Below, in pieces: positions 26,296-36,461 of a stretch of DNA of 64,000 nt (position 1 is its first letter; each line of letters starts with the position of its first letter). The stretch is from Streptomyces flaveolus (GTDB lineage Bacteria; Actinomycetota; Actinomycetes; Streptomycetales; Streptomycetaceae): NCBI RefSeq assembly GCF_000716535.1, contig NZ_JNWV01000020.1, positions 62,001-126,000 of the forward strand, read 5' to 3'. A program made the translations under genes and the position numbers. Below the pieces are notes generated by a model. It saw only the letters and a program-made list of their open reading frames with translations, was not told the origin of the DNA and ran no database searches.

Positions 26296-27352
26296 GCAGG
26301 GAAGACGGGCGGGCAGGAGTTCGATAACTATGCTTCCCTGCTTCTCGCGGTCATCCTTTTCGGTGCCGGTTTCGCCGTCAAGATCCTTTGATGGGTGTCC
26401 CTCGCCGTGCTGGTCGTGTGGCTGCTCGGTTTCGTCATGCGATCCACCAGTGCCGGCGGTGGTCGCGGCCGCTGGTATCGATGGTGACCTGACCAATCAT
26501 CACGTCGGGCGGGGGCCGGTATGTAATATCGGACGAAGACGCCCCAAAAAAAGGAACATCCTGCTCGTTGCGGCCAAAGGCTTTGCCGATCCCCTCGCTA
26601 CGCCGAATACCCGCCGGCGGAGGGCTGCGCACCACCACGTTCCAGTAGGCATCTGCAAATACCCTTCACGGAATCGCACACTTCCCCCTCTGGGGCTTGG
26701 CGGCCGCGTACACGACGTCCGTCGAGCAGGACATCGGCGCCACTCGGCTTCCTCTCTTCGCCGACGGACTGACCGGCCGGATCGACTTCCAGGGCGACCG
26801 CTACAACGAGCACCACATGCCCCTGGTCGACAAGTTGCCAGACACGTGAGGCAGCAGGCGGGCGGCAGCGACACCGTCGACGGACGCGCCCTCACGGCAG
26901 GGAGGTACACCTTGCAGATGCTTTGCGCTGGTGAAGGCTACGCCCGGTCAATAGCGAAGAGCCTCCGGCGGCATTCACCAAGACGTGCGTCATCACAGCA
27001 CCGTCGCATCGAGTGCTCAGTCGAGGAGAACCCGAGGGGTACGGTGCCGCGGCTGGAGCTGCAGCGCACCCACTCCGGATCCCCCGCCGGCCGCTTTTAC
27101 AGGGGCTCGAAAGCGAACGCCCCTCTCACGCGTCTGCCACCAACTACGCCGACTCCCCCGGACCGCAGTGCCCTGACCTGCTACTACGCACCCGCCCTGG
27201 ACTGACGTGGACGCCGAAAGACGGCCTCTACAACCTGTGCCATGTGGTACCCAGTGAGGGACCCAAGATCAGGACCGGAGCGTCTTCTGGCCCGTCAAAG
27301 CGGTATTGCAGGGTGTTCGGGGGTGTCTCACTCACGCCCCAGACCCTCTCAC
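26296..27352. other. Degenerate region with gene debris
   Basis: No intact gene is supported in this kilobase. Plus strand 26700-26849 reads SVEQDIGATRLPLFADGLTG, then DFQGDRYNEHHMPLVDKL, up to a TGA, and looks like the C-terminal tail of a lost protein I cannot identify. The base composition is lower in GC and more irregular than in neighbouring genes. Confidence 0.45.
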
Positions 27353-27367
27353 GTCTCACGACTGCCC

Positions 27368-28360
27368 CTATAACGAGGGGGTGACGGGAACCGGCCTGAC
27401 CAGGTTGAAGACCTCGCGGGCTGCGTATCGCTTGAGGCATCGGATGATCTCGCGTCGCGTCTTGCCCTCCTGGGTGCGGCGTTCGTAGTACGCCTGGGTG
27501 CGCGGGTCGTGGCGCAGCCGGGTGAAGACGATACGGTGCAGGGCGGCGTTGGCCTGTCGGTCGCCGCCGTGGTTGAGCCGCCGCGTGAGGAGAGTGACCG
27601 CGCTGTCCGGACCGATGCCCACCGGTACGAGCAGTTGCGGCGCGTGGCGTTCGACGAGCCGGGTCAGGCGTTGGTTCAGCTCATTGATCTGCCCGGTGAG
27701 CTGTTCGATGCGCTCGGCGAGCATGCGTAACGTCATGTGGGTGGCCTGGGCCACCGCGTCCTCGTCTCCCCCACCATCGGGCGGGCTGAGGGTCGCGCAG
27801 GTGCGGAACAGCTCGGCATTGCCCAAGGTCGACAACCGTTCCCGCAGGGCGGGGTCGGCGATGTCCAGGACGGCCTTGAGCTGGTTGATCGCCTGGGTGC
27901 GGGCCTTGACCGCGGAGTCCTTGGCGAGTTTGTAGATCCGGGCGCTGTGCACGGGTCCGTCGCCGGATTTGGCCTGGGCCCGACCACTGAGCACGGCTCG
28001 CGCTGCGGCCTGCGCATCGAGCGGGTCCGACTTACCGAGCAACCGGCGGGCCGACCGGTCGGGCCGGTTCACTTCGAACACCTGGATCTGCTGGGTCACC
28101 AGGTAGCGGGACAAGCCCGCGCCGAAGGTGCCGGTGCCCTCCACACCGGCCCGGCGCACCGTACCCAGCTTGCGGGCCCACATGAGCAGCCGCCGGTAGC
28201 CGGCCACCGTCGCCGGAAAGGACTCGGTGCCCAAGATCTTCCCCAGCGGGGACACCACGGCGGCGACGTGCACCTCACCGTGCGTGTCCACGCCCAGTAC
28301 GACCTCTCTCCGCACGGGAGGATCCGTGCTGTAGGAGGTGCTGCGCTGTCTGGTCGTCAT
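27368..28360 (-). CDS. IS110 family transposase, 33-residue in-frame deletion in the C-terminal catalytic domain
   Basis: The protein has 330 residues from the ATG at 28360. The DEDD RuvC-like domain is complete: LGVDTHGEVH, GVEGTGTFG and GKSDPLDAQAAARAVLSG. In the C-terminal domain it jumps from SAVTLL to TRRLNHGGDRQAN. Copy 1 has 33 extra residues there, including ASFAALCGVSPIEYSSG, which contains the probable catalytic Ser. Short TCAC-like sequences at the breakpoint suggest a slippage deletion of 99 bp. The reconstructed full length is again 363. Alone it should be unable to complete strand exchange. Confidence 0.85.
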   Translation of the reverse strand: MTTRQRSTSYSTDPPVRREVVLGVDTHGEVHVAAVVSPLGKILGTESFPATVAGYRRLLMWARKLGTVRRAGVEGTGTFGAGLSRYLVTQQIQVFEVNRPDRSARRLLGKSDPLDAQAAARAVLSGRAQAKSGDGPVHSARIYKLAKDSAVKARTQAINQLKAVLDIADPALRERLSTLGNAELFRTCATLSPPDGGGDEDAVAQATHMTLRMLAERIEQLTGQINELNQRLTRLVERHAPQLLVPVGIGPDSAVTLLTRRLNHGGDRQANAALHRIVFTRLRHDPRTQAYYERRTQEGKTRREIIRCLKRYAAREVFNLVRPVPVTPSL

Positions 28361-28369
28361 GGTGGTCCG

Positions 28370-28650
28370 CCTCCCGCGTGATGACGTAGTGCGTGGATGG
28401 CACCGGCCCGCTGGGGCGGTCTGAACCGTGATGGCGCCTGAACTCGGCAAGGCCCCTATTGGGACACGCCCTGTGGCTCGGTACCAGCAGGCACCATCCC
28501 GCAACGACAGTCGACACGCCTGTGACTGGACACTTCGGTCAAAGATCTCAAGAGTCAGACCCCCGTCCGGGACGGCATCGCGCAACCGTCCCATCGATCC
28601 CGGCGCATCGGCACGTCCCGACCACAGCCGGATGGCTTCGCCCGAACCAA
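28370..28650 (-). ncRNA. Candidate IS110 bridge-RNA region, copy 2
   Basis: This segment upstream of the transposase aligns with 9160-9440. The conserved blocks surround CCCCTATTGGGACACGCCC and GTGACTGGACACTTCGGTCA. Differences cluster near 28482-28495 and 28590-28625, which could correspond to variable guide loops. No folding was calculated. Confidence 0.5.
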
Positions 28651-28803
28651 TGCCCAAGCTGGCCGGAGCAGGCTGAGAATGAGTTGACTCCCCGCCGACT
28701 CGTGACCGGCGATGACGGACAGCCGTCCCCACCGTAAGACAGCACCCACCTGGTTTTCTCTGTCTATCCGGCTTGCAGCCACGTCAGCCGGCTCCGGGCG
28801 TGA

Positions 28804-31242
28804 TCAGTGGGCGCGTGTTATGGGCTGTTCGGACCAGATGGTCTTGTGGTTCTGGCCGTGGCGGCAGCCCCAGCGCTCGGCGAGTTGGGCGACGAGGAAC
28901 AGGCCGCGTCCAGCCTCGTCAGTGGTGCGAGCGCGGCGCAGACGGGGTTGGGCACTGTTGGAGTCGGTGACCTCGCAGACCAGAACGTGGTGCCGGATCA
29001 GTCGCAGCTCGGCCGGCGGACGACCGTAGCGGATCGCGTTGGTGACCAGTTCGCTGACGATGAGTTCGGTGGGGAAGAGGAGGTCGTCCAACCCCCATGC
29101 GGTGAGCTGGCGGGTCGCCCATTCCCGGGCGTCCGAGACGGCAGCCGGATCAGCCGGTATCCGCCAGTGAGCGGTGTCCTTCGCCGGTACGGCGCGGGTG
29201 CGTGCCAGCAGCAGGGTCGCGTCGTCACGCGGTGCTTCGTCCACCAGGTTGTCGAGAAGGGCCCTGCCGGTCTCGTCCAGGGCGCGGTCCGGGCGGCAGG
29301 AGGTGGCGAGAGCTTCGGTCAGCCGCTGGAGCCCGTCGCAGACGTCGTGTGTGGCTTGCTGGACCAGGCCGTCGGTGTAGAGCGCGAGGACGCTGCCCGG
29401 CTCGAGGTCGATCGTGGTTGTCTCGTACGGCATGCCGCAGACGGCGAGGGGCGGCCCCGGGAGTATGCCGACGGCTTCGGCACTCCCGTCGGGCCGCACG
29501 AGCACGGGCGGCGGGTGCCCGGCGCTGGCCATGGCGCAGCGTCGGGTGACCGGGTCGTAGACCGCGTACAGACAGGTGGCGCCCATGACGTCGTGGTCGC
29601 CAGGGGGTGCTTCCGCCGCGAGGCGCTGGACCAGGTCAGCGAGACGCGTGAGCAACTCGTCCGGCTCCAGTTCGAGGTCGGCGAGGGTCTGGATGGCAGC
29701 GCGCAGACGGCCCATGGTGGCACTGGCGGGTATGCCGCGGCCGATCACGTCTCCGGCGACGAGGGCCAGCCGGAGAGCGGGCAGGGGTATGGCGTCGTAC
29801 CAGTCGCCGCTGGTGCCGCCCCCACGGTTTGTCGGTAGGTAGACGCCGGCGGTCTCGGCCGCCGGAGTGTCGGTCGTGGCCGGGGGAAGGAGTCTTTGCT
29901 GCAGGGCCATGGCCGCTCTGTGCTCGCGCGTGTAGCGGCGGGCGTTGTCGATGGCGAGTGCTCCCCGTGAGGCGATCTGCCTCATGAGATCCGCCTCGTC
30001 CTCGGTGAACGGTTCGGACGGACCGGTGCGCCAGACCACGATCGCTCCGAGGGTGAGGCCGCGGGCGTGCAGCGGTGCCACCATCACCGCCTGGACGTCG
30101 TGCGGGAGGAACTGCTCGGCCAGATGTGGGCCGCCGATCAGGGCGATGTAGTCGTCCCGGCCGTAGACGACCGCCTCGCCGTGCTGGAAGCGGCGCAGGA
30201 GGGGGTGGTCGGACAGGGATGGGACGAGGTTGCCGCGCTGGATGCCAGGCGGCCAGTCCGCGGTGGCCGGCGCCAGGGCAGCGTTGCGCAGACGCGGATC
30301 TCCGCCACCCAACCGCTCTGCGGGTTCGCCACCGTCAAAGACGGCTTCCGCAAGGTCGACTGCTGCGAGATCACCGAAGGTGGGTACGAGGGCGTCCGCG
30401 AGATCCTGGGCGGTCCGCACGGCATCCAGGGAGCCCCCCACCCGCTCGGCGACGGCGCGGGCAAGATCCAGCTGTCGGCGGGCACGCAGTTGGTCGGTGT
30501 CGTCTATGTACAGGGCTGCGACTCCTGCGGGGCGTCCTCGCGCGTCCTCCAGCCGGAAGGCGGACAGCGACAGCGCGTGCCGCCGCGCCGGATGATGTCG
30601 CCAGCTCACTCGCTGGTTTCTGTGGATCACCGGGACGCCCGTCTCGAGCACCTGCCGCAGTACCACTTCGATGGTCTCGGCGTCCTCGGCGCACAGCACG
30701 TCGCTCAGTCGGGCGCCGGGCTGTATGGGACGGCCGTCGGGAGTGTCCGGCACGGCGTTCGTCTGCACGGTGGTGAGATCCGTGTCGTGCAGGGCGATCG
30801 TGACCCGGTTCTGTGCGGACAGTGCGCGCAGGAGGGCTGCGCCGTGCCGGTGGTCGACGACGTGAGGAGTGGGGGCCGCGAGCACGAGGAAGTCCGCCGA
30901 GCCGCGCACCCGTGTGGTCCGGAATGTGACGTCGATCGTGTTGCCGCACTGGTGACGCAGTCGTACCCGGCCGGTCGCCGGCACGTGTGCGGCCCTGCGC
31001 GGGTCGTGCGGGAGGTCGGCCACGAGCTCCCGCACGGGGCGGCCGTGGACCTCGTCGGCGCAGAACCCGGTCAGGTCCTGTGCTGTGGCGGTCCACCCGA
31101 CCACCGTGCCCCGATCGTCGAGCACTGCCGCGGCCAGACCGTCGAAGGCGGGCGGCCGGCCGCCGGGGCCGGCGCCGGAGACGCTCGTCGCACCTCGAAA
31201 GGCGCCTGCCGGGTAGGCGTTTTCAACATCCGATGCGTCCAT
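28804..31242 (-). CDS. SpoIIE-type phosphatase with PAS, GAF and HATPase domains
   Basis: This 812-residue signalling protein has, in order, a PAS-like domain (AVLDDRGTVVGWTATAQDLT, about residues 35-120), a second PAS-like region (about 135-265), a GAF domain (about 290-440), a SpoIIE/PP2C phosphatase (about 460-680: GTSGDWYDAIPL, VAGDVIGRG, ALYTDGLVQ, RDDATLLLA) and a C-terminal HATPase (about 690-812: IVSELVTNAIRYG, then DEAGRGLFLVAQLAE). It can therefore both dephosphorylate an antagonist and act as an RsbW/SpoIIAB-like kinase or anti-sigma unit. It lies 67 bp from a close paralogue in the same direction, so the two probably share a transcript. Confidence 0.9.
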   Translation of the reverse strand: MDASDVENAYPAGAFRGATSVSGAGPGGRPPAFDGLAAAVLDDRGTVVGWTATAQDLTGFCADEVHGRPVRELVADLPHDPRRAAHVPATGRVRLRHQCGNTIDVTFRTTRVRGSADFLVLAAPTPHVVDHRHGAALLRALSAQNRVTIALHDTDLTTVQTNAVPDTPDGRPIQPGARLSDVLCAEDAETIEVVLRQVLETGVPVIHRNQRVSWRHHPARRHALSLSAFRLEDARGRPAGVAALYIDDTDQLRARRQLDLARAVAERVGGSLDAVRTAQDLADALVPTFGDLAAVDLAEAVFDGGEPAERLGGGDPRLRNAALAPATADWPPGIQRGNLVPSLSDHPLLRRFQHGEAVVYGRDDYIALIGGPHLAEQFLPHDVQAVMVAPLHARGLTLGAIVVWRTGPSEPFTEDEADLMRQIASRGALAIDNARRYTREHRAAMALQQRLLPPATTDTPAAETAGVYLPTNRGGGTSGDWYDAIPLPALRLALVAGDVIGRGIPASATMGRLRAAIQTLADLELEPDELLTRLADLVQRLAAEAPPGDHDVMGATCLYAVYDPVTRRCAMASAGHPPPVLVRPDGSAEAVGILPGPPLAVCGMPYETTTIDLEPGSVLALYTDGLVQQATHDVCDGLQRLTEALATSCRPDRALDETGRALLDNLVDEAPRDDATLLLARTRAVPAKDTAHWRIPADPAAVSDAREWATRQLTAWGLDDLLFPTELIVSELVTNAIRYGRPPAELRLIRHHVLVCEVTDSNSAQPRLRRARTTDEAGRGLFLVAQLAERWGCRHGQNHKTIWSEQPITRAH

Positions 31243-31309
31243 GTCTCTGGCTTTCGTTACGAGGTTCGGCGGCTACGGGAGATGGGGATCCTGTGGCGGC
31301 TGTCGGCGC

Positions 31310-33772
31310 TCAGCGGGCACCTGTTGGGGATGGCAGGTCCTGTTCGGCCCACACGACCTTGCCGTCTGTCACGGAGCGGAAACCGCACCTGCGCGACAGC
31401 CGACCGACCAGGTGAAGGCCGCGGCCGTGCTCGTCGAGATTGCCGGGATGGCGGGAGCGTGGCCGACCGGTGTTGGTGTCGGAGACTTCGCAGGTAAGCA
31501 CCCGGTGCTGGATGAGCCGGAGGCGGATCGGGCCGTCGCCGTGGCGGATCGCATTGGTGACCAGTTCACTGACGAGCGACTCCACGGCCGTCACCAGCGG
31601 CTGCAGACCCCATTCATGGAGTTGACGGGCGGCCAGACGGCGGGCCGTCGGGACGGTGACGAGTTCGTTCGGCAGATCCCAGGACGCGACTTGGGCGGGT
31701 GGCAGGGCGCGCGTCCGCGCAAGGAGCAGGGTGACGTCGTCGGCCGGTGCCTGCGCCGACAAGGTCTCCATGGCCCGTGAGCACAGGTCCTCCAGGGCGG
31801 TACCGGGCTGTGCCAGGGCGGCGCCCAGACGCTGCAGGCCGACGTCGATGTCCTCGCCGCGGGACTCCACCAGGCCGTCGGAGTAGAGGGCGAGCACGCT
31901 TCCTTCGGGCAGTTCCAGTTCCATGGACTCGAAAGGCACCAGGCCGAGACCGAGGCCGAGGGGGGCTCCGGCGGGCAGGTCGGGGACGGTGACCCCGCCC
32001 TGTGCGTCGACGACCAGGGGCGGCGGATGTCCGGCCCGTGCCAGCGTGCACCGTCGGGAGACCGGGTCGTAGACGGCGTACAGACAGGTGGCACCGACGA
32101 CCGCTGGGACCCGGTCGGTGGCGTCGGCGTCCTCGTCGTTCAGTCGCCGGACCGTGTCGTCGAGGTGCGTCAGCAGTTCGTCCGGGGGCAGGTCGAGGTC
32201 CGCGAGCGTGCGCACGGCGGTGCGCAGCCTGCCCATGGTCGCCGCGGCGTTGATGCCGTGTCCGACCACATCGCCGACGACGAGGGCCACCCGGGCTCCG
32301 GACAACTCGATCACGTCGAACCAGTCACCTCCCACGCCGTGGTCCATGTCGGCTGGCACATAGCGCGAGGCGACCTCGACGGCGGCACCGCCCTGCACCC
32401 GGCGGGGAAGCAGGTCGCGTTGCAGCGTGAGAGCGGCGGTGCGCTCGCGCGCGTACTGGAGCGCGTTGTCCAAACTGAGCGCGGCCCGGGTGACCAGCTC
32501 CTCGGCGAGGAGCAGGTCGTCCTCCTGGAACGGCGTCTGCTCCACGGAGCGACCGAACAGCGCCAGTCCCAGCACGCAGCGCCGCGCGCGGATGGGTACG
32601 ACCATCAAAGAGTGGACGCCGCTGTCGCGTACCTTCTGCGCACGCGTCGGATCGTGGTCGACCCAGGGGCCGGCATGAGTGTCCAGCACCGGTTCCAGGT
32701 GAGACCTGCCCGTGCGCAGGACGGCGGCGAACGACGAGGTCGGGGGGACGTGGATCACCTCTTCACGCACCGCTGGCATCTCCAGGACACCCTGGTCGAC
32801 GGAGGCCACCCCGGCACGGCGCAACACAGGGCGGCGTCCGCTCGTCGTGCCGATCCGTGCGGCGGGCTCGAGTCCGAACGGAACCGACTCCACCAGGTCG
32901 ACGACGGCGTGGTCGGCCAGCAGGGGCACGGTGAGCTCTGCCAGTTCCTGGGCGGTCTGCATCACGTCGAGGGTGCTGCCGATGTGCGTGCTGGCCTCGC
33001 TGAGGATGGCGAGGCGCTCGCGCGCCCGCTTGTTTCCGGTGACGTCCACGGTCATGGAGCACACGCCCAACGGGGTGCCGTCCGCCCCCTGGAGACAGAA
33101 GAAGGAGGCGGAGAACGCGTGCTCGCGGGGCCGGTCCGCGGGCGGCCACGCACGGTACTCGTGCACCGTCGTTGTGCCGCTCTCCAGCACCTGTCGCATC
33201 ACGACCTTGAGCGCTTCGGCCTCGACTGCGGGCAGTGAGTCTTTCAGACCGCGCCCGAAGCGTCGGTGACGAGGCACGCCGTCGTGCCGCTCCATGGCGT
33301 CGTTCACCCATACACAGCGCAGCTGCGCGTCATAAACAACGATGCCGATCGGGGCTCGGGCCAGGAGCGACTCGCGCACCGGTCCCCCGGTCGCCCCCGA
33401 GGACAGAGATCCTATGTCCGTCACGGACGCCAGCCACCGGGTGTCGTCGCCCTGTCCCCGTAGCAGCGAGACCCGCAGCGTCATCCTGAGCGTGTGGCCG
33501 TCGCGGTGGCGTATCGCGACGGTGCCGGACCAGCCGCCCCGCGCACGGCACTGCTCGGCGAACGCCAACGCCCTCCGGGCGTCCTCAGGAGGCGGCAGCA
33601 CGTGTGCGGCGGACCGGCCCACCACCTCCCCGGCCGCATAACCGACGAGCTGCTGAGCGGCGTGCGTCCACCCCACGACGATGCCCTGGGCATCGATCAC
33701 CGCTATCGCGGCGTCGGGCACCTCGGGGAGGCTCACCGGCTCGGCGAGGAGGGTGTGGTCAATGTTGGTCAT
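31310..33772 (-). CDS. SpoIIE-type phosphatase with PAS, GAF and HATPase domains (paralogue)
   Basis: The protein has 820 residues from the ATG at 33772 (MTNIDHTLLAEPV). A PAS domain (AVIDAQGIVVGWTHAAQQLVG) and a second PAS domain (ARAPIGIVVYDAQLRCVWVN) precede a GAF domain (about 290-440). The phosphatase part has GVGGDWFDVIEL, VVGDVVGHG and LALYSDGLVES. The HATPase part has VSELVTNAIRHG and LDEHGRGLHLVGRL. The open frame reaches 34111 but the extra 113 residues are unstructured and lie in a probable promoter region. Together with the next gene it forms a tandem pair, possibly giving two different sensory inputs to one partner-switching pathway. Confidence 0.9.
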   Translation of the reverse strand: MTNIDHTLLAEPVSLPEVPDAAIAVIDAQGIVVGWTHAAQQLVGYAAGEVVGRSAAHVLPPPEDARRALAFAEQCRARGGWSGTVAIRHRDGHTLRMTLRVSLLRGQGDDTRWLASVTDIGSLSSGATGGPVRESLLARAPIGIVVYDAQLRCVWVNDAMERHDGVPRHRRFGRGLKDSLPAVEAEALKVVMRQVLESGTTTVHEYRAWPPADRPREHAFSASFFCLQGADGTPLGVCSMTVDVTGNKRARERLAILSEASTHIGSTLDVMQTAQELAELTVPLLADHAVVDLVESVPFGLEPAARIGTTSGRRPVLRRAGVASVDQGVLEMPAVREEVIHVPPTSSFAAVLRTGRSHLEPVLDTHAGPWVDHDPTRAQKVRDSGVHSLMVVPIRARRCVLGLALFGRSVEQTPFQEDDLLLAEELVTRAALSLDNALQYARERTAALTLQRDLLPRRVQGGAAVEVASRYVPADMDHGVGGDWFDVIELSGARVALVVGDVVGHGINAAATMGRLRTAVRTLADLDLPPDELLTHLDDTVRRLNDEDADATDRVPAVVGATCLYAVYDPVSRRCTLARAGHPPPLVVDAQGGVTVPDLPAGAPLGLGLGLVPFESMELELPEGSVLALYSDGLVESRGEDIDVGLQRLGAALAQPGTALEDLCSRAMETLSAQAPADDVTLLLARTRALPPAQVASWDLPNELVTVPTARRLAARQLHEWGLQPLVTAVESLVSELVTNAIRHGDGPIRLRLIQHRVLTCEVSDTNTGRPRSRHPGNLDEHGRGLHLVGRLSRRCGFRSVTDGKVVWAEQDLPSPTGAR

Positions 33773-34301
33773 GCGCGGTCCATCCCATCGGTGCGGAAGT
33801 AGGAGCGTCGGCCTGTGGTCCGGCGGCCCTGTGTGCAGCGGTGGTAGTGAACGGCGATGTCCCGGTGAGCGGCACACGGTGCGGTATGTGTCATATCCGA
33901 GCAATTTGCCCTTTTCTGATGAAATCATCAGACCCAAGGACTCGGACGTCAAGACCCTCACAGGTGATCGGAAAGTCAGATGCTGGGGCTCCAGGCCACG
34001 GCTTCGCAGGTGAACGGACGGGTAGCGGGTTCCGCCGAGCATGCGCGGTGGGCGGGACCGGCTCCCGAGGTTCAGACCACCCGCCGGATGGCGGCCCACC
34101 CTGGCGATCACTCGGGCGGCAACCTCGCGGCCGTCTCTGCCCTGACGGTCAGCACTCCCGGCAGGCCGGAGCCCAGGTGCACACGCCTGCCGAGTCCGGC
34201 AGGGCCATCCGCTTTGTACGGATGGCGGCTCGCGCTGAAGAGCGACACCTATTGGCGCTCACGCCAGCCGGTCAACGGTTACCTTCGTCACTTCGACATT
34301 T
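33773..34301. other. Intergenic region
   Basis: No gene is supported. A lower-GC stretch at 33890-33970 probably contains the promoter of the minus-strand phosphatase pair. Confidence 0.4.
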
Positions 34302-34352
34302 CCATACGGCGTATGGTAACAATGAAAGCGCGCTTCCATACGACGTATGGAA
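34302..34352. promoter_or_regulatory. Two palindromic operator-like sites upstream of the secreted-protein gene
   Basis: CCATACGGCGTATGG at 34302-34316 has 7-bp arms around one base. TTCCATACGACGTATGGAA at 34334-34352 has perfect 9-bp arms around one base. Centre-to-centre distance is 34 bp. Closely similar sites occur at 45402-45545 beside a TetR gene, so that regulator may also act here. Confidence 0.6.
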
Positions 34353-34437
34353 CTGCTCGCTCGGATCACACCGGGCGTCATACATCGCCTCGCAGAACCG
34401 CCGTTGACGCAGATCACTCCCTCGTAAAGGAAAGATC

Positions 34438-34854
34438 ATGAAGAAGCTCGCAAAGCGCATCGCCCTCACTGTCTCCTCCGTCGCGGTCGCCGGTGCCGCC
34501 GTCCTCGGTGCCGGTGGCACCGCTTCGGCCGCGCCCCTTGCGTCCACGCACGCCCAGCACCCGGCCGGCCGGGCCGTGGCCGCTGATTACAGCTGGGACC
34601 ACGGTGTCGGCTACCTGCTCGAGCGGGGCTACTCCTGCGACGAAGCCCGCGGCTGGCACCAAGACCCCCACGGCACCGATTCGACCCGGCACGACTGCGA
34701 CGGTCTCTACTACCGCGATGGTCACTTCTACCGCTGGGAGGACGAGGGACACGGCGGCTGGACGTCCGACAGGTCCTACCGCCACGACGGGAACCGCTGC
34801 GAGCACGACGGCCGGGGCAGGCACCACCATGACCTGAGCCGCGACGACCGGTGA
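34438..34854 (+). CDS. Small secreted His/Asp-rich protein, function unknown
   Basis: This 138-residue protein starts with a signal peptide (MKKLAKRIALTVSSVAVAGA, cleavage near TASAAP). The mature part is rich in His, Asp, Tyr and Arg and has three Cys (GYSCDEARGW, HDCDGLYY, NRCEHDG). A C-terminal run of GRGRHHHD may bind metal. I do not recognise a family. AAAGGA precedes the ATG. Two palindromic operator-like sites lie 85-135 bp upstream, so it is probably tightly regulated. Confidence 0.75.
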   Translation: MKKLAKRIALTVSSVAVAGAAVLGAGGTASAAPLASTHAQHPAGRAVAADYSWDHGVGYLLERGYSCDEARGWHQDPHGTDSTRHDCDGLYYRDGHFYRWEDEGHGGWTSDRSYRHDGNRCEHDGRGRHHHDLSRDDR

Positions 34855-35107
34855 GACCGGTATCGGCCATGAGCGCAAGCAGTTCCCCTCGGCCCTGTCC
34901 CTGCCGGCAGCGGGGACCCGTCTGGCGGTCGGGGGCGGCGTCCCCGACTGCCGACCGAGTGAGTGCAGCGCCACCCATCGCCACCCATCATGCGGTGCGC
35001 CGGTGCCGTCCGGCGCCCGCCCCCTGCCGTACCGCCTCCGCCCGCGCTGCCTCTTCGCCATGGGCCGGTGTGAGGCACCGCCGAGCCATACCCGGGAGCG
35101 GAAGCCG

Positions 35108-35530
35108 ATGAAGAAGTCCTTGAAGGTCGTAGAACGGCGGGTGCCCGTGCAGCTGGTCGTCTCGCACGTCTCCTCGTTGCCCCTCTGCGTACGTCTGCGC
35201 TACGAGCCCGCTGATCCCTATGTCGTCCGTGCCGCCTTCTTCGTCGGTTGTGACGAGCCGGTCGAATGGATCCTGGGGCGGGATCTTCTGGCTGACGGTC
35301 TGGAGGGTTCCGCAGGCCACGCGGACGTCCGGATCTGGTCGGCCGCAGGGCCGGGGGACGAGTCGATCTACATCGCCCTCGGGTCTTCCGCAGGCACCGC
35401 CTTGCTCGAGGTCCCCGTGCAGGACATCTCGTCCTTCATTCAGGACACCCAGGCTCTGGTGCCACGGGGGGCCGAGTCCGGACTCATCGACTGGGATGCC
35501 GAACTGGCACACCTCCTCCCCCAAGGCTGA
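35108..35530 (+). CDS. SsgA-like sporulation/cell division protein (SALP)
   Basis: This 140-residue protein shows the SsgA family layout: LRYEPADPYVVRAAF near residue 30, EPVEWILGRDLLADGL near residue 50, and a C-terminal VPRGAES motif. SALPs occur only in sporulating actinomycetes and control septum placement and peptidoglycan remodelling through FtsZ and partner proteins. The start codon follows GGGAGCGGAAGCC. A paralogue of 141 residues lies 0.9 kb downstream. Which of the known SALP classes it belongs to cannot be decided by eye. Confidence 0.9.
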   Translation: MKKSLKVVERRVPVQLVVSHVSSLPLCVRLRYEPADPYVVRAAFFVGCDEPVEWILGRDLLADGLEGSAGHADVRIWSAAGPGDESIYIALGSSAGTALLEVPVQDISSFIQDTQALVPRGAESGLIDWDAELAHLLPQG

Positions 35531-35570
35531 CCGCCGACCATCCATGCTCAGAAGTAAAGGAACCAGTGTC

Positions 35571-35900
35571 ATGTCCCAGTACCAGCTTCGCGTCTACACC
35601 CTGCGCAGCTCCGACGCGCTCGCCGCCTACGAGAAGATCTGGGCCCAGCACATTCCCGGTATGGCCAAGCACCGGATCACCACCCACGGCGTCTGGACGG
35701 TGCCCGCGGCGCCCGGAAGCGACACTCCCCGGCTGTACGCCCTCGTTTCCTACAAGGACGCCGACGACGTGCAGGAGCGGCTGGAGGCATACCTGTCGAG
35801 TCCTGAATTCCGCGCGGACATGGAGGGCTTCGACATCAGCCAGATCGTCGGCCTCGACGAGACCCTCCTGACTCCCACCGTGGACTCACCCTTGCGCTGA
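35571..35900 (+). CDS. NIPSNAP family protein
   Basis: A protein of 109 residues with the NIPSNAP alpha/beta barrel pattern: YQLRVYTLRSSDALAAYEKI at the start and LYALVSYKDADDVQERLEAY in the middle. The family is found as small dimeric proteins, often next to oxygenases or in natural product clusters, with unclear roles. It begins 40 bp after the SsgA-like gene with AAAGGAACC upstream of the ATG, so co-transcription is likely. Confidence 0.85.
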   Translation: MSQYQLRVYTLRSSDALAAYEKIWAQHIPGMAKHRITTHGVWTVPAAPGSDTPRLYALVSYKDADDVQERLEAYLSSPEFRADMEGFDISQIVGLDETLLTPTVDSPLR

Positions 35901-35929
35901 CGATCCGCCTGCGACGAGTGACGCGGCCA

Positions 35930-36048
35930 GAAGGGCCGGTATCCGGCGGCCCTGCGATGGTGGTTCCGGTGTCTTCGACGGCGACCCACCAGTGGTGGCC
36001 CTTGCCGGCATCGATACCGACCCATGAGCAGGGCACCTGTGTGGTCAT
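35930..36048 (-). pseudogene. N-terminal relic of another IS110 family transposase
   Basis: The minus frame starts MTTQVPCSWVGIDAGKGHH and continues WVAVEDTGTTIAG before similarity ends. The GIDAGKGHH segment holds the first Asp of the RuvC-like domain. Only about 40 residues remain. It is a different lineage from the two copies at 8.3 and 27.4 kb. Confidence 0.7.
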
Positions 36049-36461
36049 GTGCGTCTCCTCGGACTCGGACAACGTGCCGTTCCGGTCCAAGGACGGCTCT
36101 GCCTTGCGGGACGGGGCCCCGGCAACCACGGCCCACGTCGAGGTGGGGACCGTGACGAGTCGGTTCACCACAACCACGACCGGTGCAGCGTCGATCGCTG
36201 AACCCAAGGGCGCCCTCTGTCCGGCAACCACCATGGGCCACATCTTCGTGATGGCCCCGCCCGGCAGTAGTGGCTTCGCCTGCTCCCGTCGGCTGGGCGC
36301 CCTTGCCGACGGCATGAAGGACTGCTCCTGCGGGTGTCCTCGTGCCGACTGCCACCGGTCCTCGCAGTAACCGCGTCTCTGTACAGCCCCTTTGAATCCG
36401 TCGACAGCCCTTCCGAGAGCCCTTCCCGGATGACTCGAAGCAGTACCAGGAGTAAGACCCG
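36049..36461. other. Intergenic region, probably IS110 leader relic plus promoter
   Basis: No gene is supported. The DNA upstream of the IS110 relic start may be its old non-coding leader; the last 100 bp probably holds the promoter of the second SsgA-like gene. Confidence 0.35.

Larger units (their letters stand above)
27364..28662 (-). mobile_element. IS110-family element, copy 2 (internally deleted)
   Basis: This copy shares its outer sequence GCCCCTATAACG and the long non-coding upstream part with copy 1 at 8298-9450. The two copies diverge at many single positions, so they are not a recent duplication. The ends are approximate because IS110 elements lack strong terminal repeats. Confidence 0.75.

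Noticed and set aside
33773..34111. 113-residue N-terminal extension of the phosphatase at 31310
   Set aside because: The extension is Arg/Pro-rich without structure, and a proper start exists at 33772.
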